Assembly: GCA_003116995.1 (NCBI GenBank)
Contig: BDSL01000021.1
Span: 434,001 to 498,000, forward strand
Reading direction: 5' to 3'
DNA length: 64,000 nt
Source: Yamagishiella unicocca
Taxonomy: Eukaryota; Chlorophyta; Chlorophyceae; Chlamydomonadales; Volvocaceae
The position numbers were made by a program, and so were the translations under genes. The notes below the pieces were generated by a model. That model was not told the origin of the DNA. It saw nothing but the letters and a program-made list of their open reading frames with translations, and did not search any database. Below, in pieces: positions 56,530 to 64,000 of this stretch; positions within the stretch are counted from its first letter, which is position 1; every line of letters begins with the position of its first letter.

Positions 56530-58206
56530 CCAAATCATCTGGCGCGTGACGCCTATTGGTGTGCTGTCGTATGTCGACGCGTTAGCTAGGGGTAGCCATG
56601 GAATGCAAAGTGATGCGTCTACGGAATATATGCTTCCCGTTCGCTGTGACTCGCAGTTAGGTATAATGGCCTTACTGTCCGGTGGGGGCCAGTGGGGCTT
56701 GATGATCTTACTCCCTACCGTAGCAGGATCGGTCGTTGGGTGGTGTGATGAACGAACGTTTCCTGCCGAGGCGCAGAGTGCGATGCAATCGCACGCTGCT
56801 TATGATGTGGTCATCTTCACTTGATCACACGGCGCGCATTACCTTGCTTGTATGTATCCATCCATAGATTGTATAACAGGGGCACATAAAAGGGAAGACG
56901 GAGTTTGTGGGCAGCGCCGGGCTGGCTAAAGAATAAGAAGCGTGGCGGATGTCTGTGCCCGCGAAGTCTGTGGCCGGGTCCAGTCCCGGTTGAGTTCTGG
57001 CGAAGTTGCAATCCTGCTGAGCGCGGAAAGTGGATTGCGAGGCAGCAATTCGCCCTATCGTTGACCAGCAAGCCTCCCAGCGCAAGTTCAAGTCCTAATC
57101 CCACGTTTGGGACCTGCAAAGTTAACGGTACGGCGTGGATTGTGAGGCAGCAATCCTGCTGCCCACCAGCGCTGATTGCCGCAAAATTATGGTCCGCCAA
57201 CGTGGATGCGGCCAATGACTTGCACACCTGTAATGAATATGCCATACGTGCCTGGTAGTAGGTATGCTGGTGTGCCGAAGTGCACGATGCGTGATCCTTA
57301 CAGCAGCATGTCCGTGTTCGTGGGGTCCCTTGCTGACGAGCTAGCGCCGTTGTGCCGTGTACCGGGGGTGCGCCATTTTATCGTGAAGCCGCGTGTTCAT
57401 ACGCTAAACCATGTGTGTGCATGTGTTATCCATTTGCTCCTGCCCGCGCTTGTTTGCAGTGTCTAAAAGCGGATTTTGAAGGTAGCTACCCTACGTCTTA
57501 TGCGGGTTACGCATTTCCCCCGCACTGTTGGGTGGAGCGTCCCGCTTGACTACTTGCCGTATTGGGGGCCCCCAACGGGTTTATGCATGCTATGGTGTCC
57601 AGGGACGTACGTCGATTGGCAACCCAGGGGGCGCGCAGGGAGGTGCAGACAAAAAGGTGCATTCCGCTCCTGGTCGGATGGTATGCCCTACTACCCTGTA
57701 AGACCACTACCAGCAAAACGGCGCTGCAGTGCCGCATGAGCTTCCTGCGCTGTAAAGCATTGTACGGTCTGGTACGGTGTCATGCACCGGGTGTGGTGGC
57801 GTGACATGACCTCGCATGCGAAGATCAGGATGACAGTTTCGTGGCAAAGGGCGCAAGTTGTGCCATGTTGTGCCCGGCTGCCATGGCAGAGTGCTGCGCA
57901 CAGCGCTTTCTCGCAAGATGCCAAGTGATATCCGGCACTATTTGCAACGGTTGCTTTCCGCATCTTTGGGCCGCACGGACCGATAATATTGTGGCTTGCT
58001 GAGGTAGAAATTAAATTGCTTGGGTGCCGAAGGAAGCTTGGCGTGCCGTTGTCGGCGATGTCGTGACACAGTGCGTGATTGACACAGTGTAGTCACTTAG
58101 CTGTAGTCACGGTCCTAAGTGCGTGGACTGCAGTGTCTAAGCGGATCCGTTATTGCCGCACGAGCGTTGCGATGCGCTGGTGCTAAGGGACCGTGTGGTC
58201 CCTGTG

Positions 58207-58260
58207 CCAGGCAGTCCGCGACTGCCTGGAATCGAACCCACAGTTGTGTAACGTATACAG
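58207..58260 (-). other. Hairpin next to a tRNA-like B box
   Basis: A perfect 9-bp inverted repeat (CCAGGCAGT/ACTGCCTGG, 5-nt loop) spans 58207-58229. On the minus strand it directly follows GGGTTCGATTCC, a match to the tRNA T-arm/B box, and a TAGCTCACTG resembling an A box lies about 29 nt earlier. The spacing is too short for a tRNA and no acceptor stem was found. It could be a tRNA-derived SINE fragment. Confidence 0.35.
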
Positions 58261-59300
58261 TGAGCTACTTCTCGTGAAGTCTGGCCCTTGCGCATTGAGG
58301 CAGGGTCGGGATGCTAGGCTGAACTCGGACTCATCCTCGACCCAGCCCCTGACGTGCACTCCGAGCAGTGGCAGTCATGCAGCTAGGTTAACCACGCCCG
58401 AGTGCGTGCGCGTATCGCCTTTACAAGTCTGTGGCCTGCATACGAGGATTGCCGTTGCCAGGACTGTGTCGCGACAGCGAGCGCACATGCTAATTACAGC
58501 ACTTCCTGCGATACGCGTAATTATGCTTCACACAGGGAATGGTTGCATGTCCCAGCCTAGGGCCATGACTAGCGGCCATTTGGTCGCACTGAAAAGGTTA
58601 TGCTCGAGATGGTGTAGATTGGATCCGAATGCTGGTATCGCAGCGCCGAGCGGCTTACAACCGTGGCTGTCGTACATGATCACCCTGTCGTACTGCCTCC
58701 CGAGTTGTATCGAGCAGCCGCTTAGCAGCGGCGTGTCAGCGCTGTGTCGATCACGTACTGTGTCACCGACACCGCGTATTAACACCACTGCCGCGAAATG
58801 ATTTGCCTGAGAGCGCCTTTACCTGCGCCTGATGTTCAGTACTTTTTATAAAGCGCGTCATACCAAAAAGTAGAGAACCACCAGGCGCACGCCGAACACT
58901 GCCAAACACCGACGGAGACGAAAGGGACAGAAATTCAGCTGCACCACACCGCACTGCACCAGTGGCAAACCACCCATGCACCCATCAACATTAGAGGGGC
59001 AACAACAGTCAGGTACCCCAGGGGAAGTGTGAGCTGTAGGCTCCCTTGTCAGTAACCGACGACCAACATATCTAGCAGATCCTCAACGGGAGACCCTCGC
59101 CAGGAGTTTTCAAGTGGAGTTCTTCCAGGTGGCTTATGGTTTGTTTTTACAAAAGTATAGAGTGTCTCCGTGTCTTATAACTTACTACTGTAGGTAGTGC
59201 TGCATCCATTGCGTCCATCTATGCATAGCCTCGTCTGCCGGGTGTGGCAGGGGTGGGGTGGGGCCTGTCAGGGTTGAACAAAGGAAAGGCGTTACCTTGG

Positions 59301-59347
59301 TTGGCCAGGTGGACTAGCTTGGGATGTTGGCCAGGTGGACTAGCTTG
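59301..59347. repeat. Tandem 21-bp repeat, two copies
   Basis: TTGGCCAGGTGGACTAGCTTG occurs at 59301-59321 and again at 59327-59347. Confidence 0.9.
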
Positions 59348-61261
59348 CAAGCTTGGGAATCTCAACTACTTCCAAAGGGGATTTATGGAATGTTGTGTCG
59401 GAAGTAGGAGGAAATTTTCGATTGAACACGGCATTCAGTTATGAGAACGTGCTTTACGGCTCAAGAGGAAACATACACATGTAACCCTAAAGGGCACATT
59501 AACGAGAAAATATGTCATAAGGAAATGCTGCTTGCAATGCCGGCGCAGAAGGAACAGTTCAGATGGACACATACGACACCCTTGACCACTTGCGAATGTT
59601 ACCTATGAGCTATGACAAGAAGGAGTTCGCCCAGGTTTGAGGATATACATTATTGTAAGAAGGGCAAAGTAAACGTTGTCACAACTCACGCGAGGCAGTC
59701 CATTGTTCGTATCGTGAATTGCATGTGGGGGTGGCGGTACTTGCGTAATCCAGCTACAAAGCTGATTTCGTCGTGACACATTTCCTTGTACAAGTATTGT
59801 AACAGAGATTTGTACACTGCTAGTTGTCTTTGACATTCGGCAGGTTCGTTTTCTTTCGGAGGTCTCGAGGCTGGGTGGTATATTGCGCAGTAAGGGGGCT
59901 TATCGCCTCAACTGACCTCAATTATCATAGTTATTTAAAGCTCGGCATTTAAGATGGAGCTTCAAAGTGCTTGCGCAACGCCAACTGTCGGGCTGCAGTG
60001 CTACACCAAGCTACGCGTGCTTCGCTGCGCGAACGCATGGCCTGCACACCCCTCATGTTCACGCGTTGGTTACACTGGAGATGTTCGGTGAGTTGCTGAG
60101 CACGATGTCTGTGCCGGCTATTGGCGGCAGGGTTCAACGGATGGGTTGGCCATGCTTTGGTCGTGCCAGGATAGCACGCGACACCTGCGGACGTCAAATA
60201 TACGTTGCTTCTGTCGTGGATACCGGCTTGTAAATGTATGCCGTGCAGTCCACCGGTTTGAACTCTCCGTAACGCGCGCACCGTGTGCCCCTGCTCTGAC
60301 CATACTGGCCTTACCGCAGTCGAAGACGTTTGGGAAGCCCTGCTCAAGCCATACAGGCTGTGCAGGCGGTCGGGGGGCTCATCCATGTTTCGGGTAAGTA
60401 GGGCACTAAATGGGGTTGACCGTACATATCTTCCCCTGACGCAAGTCCCATTGAGGCTCATTTTCACCTCTTATGAACTGTCCTGTGTGTGCAGAGGGGG
60501 CTATGTAATTTTTTCCCGATTCTGCATTACGTGCTTGGGTTGTTTCCTGTCCTGCCCTTGCTGGGGGCAAACCTCAATCCAACTCTAGGCCGTGCATTCT
60601 GCCAGCATACAAAACGCCCAGGCGACCCATATGCCTTATACACTAGTCTGAAGGAGCCATAAGCACCACACGACGCGTACTCCCGGACCGACGCTCGGCT
60701 GCCTGTGTGCGCCTGCCGTGACCACCCACCCTGCCCTGTGCGAACTGTGAACCCCTATCGACGCATCCTCCCCCTGAATCCCAATGGGTTTGCCTGGATC
60801 CTGCAGAAACATGGATCGTGGCGGGATCCGCGGCACTTGCTCTGTCCGTGCCGGTCGCCTTCGGAGCGGTTCGCCAGGGCAGGTAGGCCGCCCGGCGAGT
60901 GGTGGTGCACGCGTGATGAGCGGCTCGGCGACTCGCTCGGCGGAGCAAGGCGGACGAAGACCGGTTTCCTGAGAGGCGTTTGTCCCTGGATGGGTACATG
61001 GCTGCGGTGACCGGTAGCTTTTGTGTGGAGTGGAGCCGCACCGTGCCTTTAGGCCGTGGATAGAGCAGGGGCGAACATGCAATGCAAAGGTGGCGGTTGG
61101 CCGCCCCAGTCGGGTAATCGGCTGAGGGGTCTCATGGCTGGAGGGGATCTCGGCATCGTGATCCGCCCAGTCGGCGATCCGCAGTCCTAAATCCCCAAAT
61201 GCCCTTGCCTGCGTGTGACGCGAATAAGGGGGGTCCTTTGTGCCCCCTCTTCGCCGCCAAG

Positions 61262-62561
61262 GCTGCGCGAGCTGAATCCGACGGATTTGGCTGCTTGGTA
61301 CCCCACCTTGTCCCCGATAACTGGCGATGCAGGCTCCAGGGTGTCAGCCCCTCCGACGCCTCGATCCTGCTGAAGACTGGCAGCAACGTGAAGCTCGTTG
61401 ACGTCCGCTCCAGGGTAGGTTTGGAAATGCGCGAACCAGGTTCTGCGTACGGGGCCAAGGTTCATCTGGGTCGTTCTGCTTCGCCTCACCATATCTCCCT
61501 CGTCGTGGCTGGTCAGCCGCCTGAAGCGCCCCCCCTCGCACTGGCCCCGCCACCCCGGCGCGCAGCTGGAGGTTAAGATCGAGGGCCTGCCGCTGAAGAG
61601 GAGCGTGCGTAAGGCCCGGGTAATACATGCGCCTTTTAACGAGGTGAGCCGCTTCTCAGGTCAACAGGATATCTCCATTAGCCTGCGGTGCACGTCGTGC
61701 GGCGACTGAGTGCCCGCACTTCCATCTGTTCGGCAAGCGTGAAGCTCAACAACACCGCCAGGACGAAGGCTCGGTTGCGAATGACCTATTACTTGCACGT
61801 GCAGCGGCACGTCTTCCCCGCATACGCACCACTGCCAAACAGCCCAGTCGCGTATGAGCCCGCCGCTAGGATGCGCCCGGGCTGTATGGCCCCGCTAGCG
61901 TCCCGCCACCTTGACGGCCGCCCGCCCACCCTCCAAACGCCTGTTCTTAACGCTTTTTCTCTCGTACACGGTTTTTCCTTGCAACCCACCCACGTGTACC
62001 CTCCATCCCGCATCGGAATCGGATCTCGTCGCGCCATCCAGCTGCGGGGCGGCAAGCTGCTCCCGAGCCCTTCCTTCCTGGACGACATCCTCTTCGCACC
62101 CGGGGTGGACCAGGAGACCACCTTCATCGTCCTCAGCTCGTGAGTGGGCGCCGGGGGTGGGCGGCGAGGAAGCCTCGATGTGGGCGGGCGGCGAGGAAGC
62201 CCGATGTGGGCGGGCGGCGAGGAGCCCCGATGCGGGTCAGGCGCCCTCCTCAGGTGCAGTACCTGCCGCCCAGCTGGCCGCAGCTTCACAGTGGGGAAGA
62301 GGTGCGGGTGTGTGGCATTGCTCCTGCGTATGTGTTTAGGCCGGTGCAGCAGGGAGGGCCGCAAGCCCTCTCCTGGGCCTCGCCGCCTTGGTCACCGGCA
62401 GCTAATTCGCCGCCCTCCTTGTTTGCCCCGGGCGGTGCTGCTGCCGCGGACCGTACGACAGGCGGGGCAGCGAAACCTGCCGCCGCGCCGCCAAGGCCAT
62501 CGCCGCGCTCGGCGACCGCCACGACATCTACACGGTGGAGGGCGGCTTCCGGGGCTGGCAG
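61262..62561 (+). CDS. Rhodanese-fold protein without the usual catalytic cysteine (5' end unresolved)
   Basis: Five internal exons, 61262-61297, 61333-61414, 61566-61643, 62042-62139 and 62462-62561, join in phase. The product reads LRELNPTDLAAW, LQGVSPSDASILLKTGSNVK with LVDVRSR, VRKARVIHAPFNE, PSFLDDILFAPGVDQETTFI with VLSS, and TCRRAAKAIAALGDRHDIYT ending VEGGFRGW. This is a rhodanese/Cdc25 fold: DVR, the H-x-P-x-N strand and the GGFxGW end are all present. At the active-site loop, where active enzymes have Cys at the end of the strand (C-x-x-G-x-R-S), the sequence is VLSSRGSETC, so sulfurtransferase activity is doubtful, as in several plant thylakoid rhodanese-like proteins. The start codon and transit peptide were not located. 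The last exon ends in phase 0 and could splice directly to the SulP exon at 62834. Confidence 0.72.
61931..61990 (-). repeat. Dispersed intronic element, copy E
   Basis: In the minus direction: GGTTGCAAGGAAAAACCGTG, then TACGAGAGAAAAAGCGTTAA, then GAACAGGCGTTTGG. It lies in the rhodanese intron 61644-62041, antisense to that gene. Confidence 0.78.
62152..62235. repeat. Tandem repeat of about 27 bp, three copies, in an intron
   Basis: Three degenerate copies of GGGCGGGCGGCGAGGAAGCC followed by CGATGTG lie in the rhodanese intron 62140-62461. Confidence 0.8.
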
Positions 62562-62833
62562 GTGGGCGGCCTCGGCGGCGAGGTCGGGCGGGGCGAAGGG
62601 GGCAGGTGCATTGCTTGCCCCTGGTTGGGCAACCTCGACCGCGGCGGGTGGCAGCCGCGCGCACTTGCAGGGAATCGGGTTGATGTATTATTGTGAGTGC
62701 GATTCAAGACGTAAAGTGGATGAGGGAGCTGGGGAGGCGCCAGCGGTCGCATGTCCTCACATGTCTTGGTGGAAGGAAAGCGGCGCGCTTCTCACACGGT
62801 CCCCGCTGGGGTGTACGGCTTTGACGAATGCAG

Positions 62834-64000
62834 GCCGCGAAGATGGACACGGAATCCGCTGTCTACATGTCGGGGGCCTTCAACAGCGACGGATCCGCTG
62901 AGGACGAACACGACTACTACGGCGACCAGTACGATAACGCCAAGGCGCGCGACGCCGAGCGGCGCGGCGTGGAGGAGGTCTTCCTAGACTCCTCCGACTC
63001 GGGCCTTATGGGCATGCTGCTGCGAGTGCCCTTCAAGCCCAAGCTACTGGAGGTGCTGAAGCAGGGTGAGCTGCCGCGCGCCGATCTGGGTCGGCAGTCC
63101 CACGACGCGTGAGGCGCAAGCACGCAACGCAGCTCCAGGGGGGAAGTAACCGTACCGGTAGCAGGCGGATGGACCCCTCCTGGACTTACTCCCTCATCCT
63201 GCATGGGATATCTGACGGGTGTCTGCCTCCCTGGCTGCTCGCGCGCATCTCAGCTACCCTTCCCCACCTCCCTCCTAGTCCCATTCTCCCCTCGCTACCT
63301 TTCTCCCTGTCCCTGCGCCCTCCGCCACCGCCCTCCTGGTCCCTGCGCCCTCCGCCACCGCCCTCCTGGTCCCTGCGCCCTCCGCCACCGCCCTCCTGGT
63401 CCCTGCGCCCTCCGCCGCCCCAGGCTACTCGCTGGACGACCTTCGCCGCGACGTGCTGGCAGGGATGGTGGTGGGCGTCATCGCACTGGCGCTGGGCATG
63501 GCGCTGGGCATAGCCTCGGACAGCACGCCGGCTGTGGGGTGAGTCAGCAGGGAGGTGGCGAGGGTATGGGCCTGGAGGGCAGGGTTGGCCGCGAGGGCGC
63601 CGCAGGTGGCGAGGAAACCCGTGGAGATGACAAAGGAGCGCCGGGGGCTGGGTTGGAGGCGTTGAGGCGATTTCGCCATTCACGTACGACACATGCCTTA
63701 CACGGCCGCCTGCTTGCTGGCCGTCCTCTAACGCCCAGCACGTCCCAGCGGCCCCGTCCCAGCCGCCCCGTCCCAGCCGCCCCGTCCCAGCCGCCCCGTC
63801 CCAGCCGCCCCGTCCCAGCCGCCCCGTCCCAGCCGCCCCGTCCCAGCCGGCCCTCTTCGTAAGCCCTGGGCCCGATGCCACATGGTCTCCCACCCCCTCA
63901 CCGTTTTCCTCTGCCTCCCCCCTCTCACCCCCTCACCGCAGCGTGTACACTGTGGTGGTGGGCGGTCTGCTGGCGTCCGGGCTGTCGGGCTCGCGAGTCA
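62834..64000 (+). CDS. SulP/SLC26 family anion transporter, N-terminal part (cut by right edge)
   Basis: Exons 62834-63065, 63424-63538 and 63942-64000 (edge) join in phase. An acidic cytosolic N-terminus (DGSAEDEHDYYGDQYDNAK; RGVEEVFLDSSDSG) leads into LRVPFKPKLLEVLKQGYSLD and the first SulP helices, DLRRDVLAGMVVGVIALALG and MALGIASDSTPAVGVYTVVV, then GGLLASGLSGSR. The last part is the family pattern (DxxAG ... A.A..SG..P..GxY ... GSR). SulP proteins transport sulfate, bicarbonate or other anions. If it is a separate gene, the ATG at 62828 (reading MQAAKMDTES) could be the start. If it is fused to the rhodanese, GCAG at 62830-62833 is an acceptor. The C-terminal STAS domain would lie outside the window. 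Confidence 0.78.
63309..63420. repeat. 30-bp tandem repeat, about 3.7 copies, in an intron
   Basis: Unit TCCCTGCGCCCTCCGCCACC followed by GCCCTCCTGG, repeated with almost no change up to the acceptor of the SulP intron 63066-63423. Confidence 0.92.
63741..63849. repeat. 14-bp tandem repeat, about 8 copies, in an intron
   Basis: Unit GTCCCAGCCGCCCC, nearly perfect, in the SulP intron 63539-63941. It gives long Gly/Arg-rich open frames on the minus strand that are not genes. Confidence 0.93.

Larger units (their letters stand above)
56530..61261. other. 4.7-kb region without a recognised complete gene
   Basis: Longest gene-poor stretch in the window. It holds a hairpin with a tRNA B-box-like sequence (58207-58260), two tandem or near-tandem repeats (57031-57155 and 59301-59347) and scattered open frames. 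Possible plus-strand exons near the right end are 60323-60391 (a VEDVWEALLKPYRLCRRSGG stretch, then a GTAAGT donor) and 60784-60882 (MGLPGSCRNMDRGGIRG, then a GTAGGC donor). Either could be 5' exons of the rhodanese gene, but no phase-consistent chain could be completed. Confidence 0.4.

Noticed and set aside
59949..60467. Minus-strand 172-aa open frame
   Set aside because: No codon bias, no motif, no splice-supported extension; the opposite strand has an equally good exon candidate.
63186..63893. Minus-strand 235-aa Gly-rich frame
   Set aside because: Arises from the 14-bp and 30-bp tandem arrays opposite SulP introns.

Overview
The window reads as nuclear DNA of a volvocine or Chlamydomonas-like green alga. 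The signs are GC-rich coding sequence with strong G/C third positions, many short introns (about 60 to 700 nt) with GTGAGT/GTGCGT/GTGGGT donors and C-rich acceptors, Ala/Gly/Pro/Gln-rich insertions in conserved domains, TGTAA-type polyadenylation signals, and a green-plant gene set (plastid CRAL-TRIO protein, kinesin, ASH-domain protein). No operons, bacterial genes, complete transposon, rRNA gene or CRISPR array were seen. Coding frames were built exon by exon by checking that splice phases join; no expression data were used, so short exons and extreme 5' ends are the weakest parts. | Layout. 1-2404 (-): 5' part of an auxin-efflux-carrier (AEC) family transporter running off the left edge, head-to-head with 2905-5314 (+), a plastid-type Sec14/CRAL-TRIO protein. 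6971-9699 (+): unrecognised coiled-coil protein. 10739-11863 (-): unrecognised 199-aa basic protein. 12527-13593 (-): DUF3605 protein. 14564-18806 (-): 910-aa protein with an N-terminal ASH/MSP-like domain and a long disordered tail. 19872-22389 (+): FAD amine/polyamine oxidase. 24527-27989 (+): YeeE/YedE (TsuA-type) sulfur-compound transporter with an organelle-type leader. 29013-33963 (-): kinesin. 34430-40492 (+): GH63 glucosidase-like membrane protein. 42045-48645 (-): highly diverged SEC23-like protein. 49111-53044 (+): DDI1 retroviral-type aspartyl protease and ubiquitin receptor. 54802-55545 (-): intronless MAM33/p32 protein. 55969-56529 (+): 89-aa unrecognised protein. 61262-62561 (+): rhodanese-fold protein lacking the usual catalytic cysteine. 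62834-64000 (+): start of a SulP anion transporter, cut by the right edge and possibly fused to the rhodanese. | Function. Neighbours are mostly unrelated, as expected in a eukaryote. Two loci concern sulfur (the TsuA-like transporter, and the rhodanese/SulP pair), several concern membrane traffic or ER glycoprotein processing (SEC23-like, GH63, CRAL-TRIO), and two are cytoskeletal or possibly ciliary (kinesin, ASH protein). | The most unusual signals are structural: a dispersed element of about 50 bp found in both orientations inside introns of four different genes; an 8-nt microexon in the AEC gene; three likely GC-AG introns; an intron whose 5' splice site is tandemly triplicated; and intronic minisatellites.
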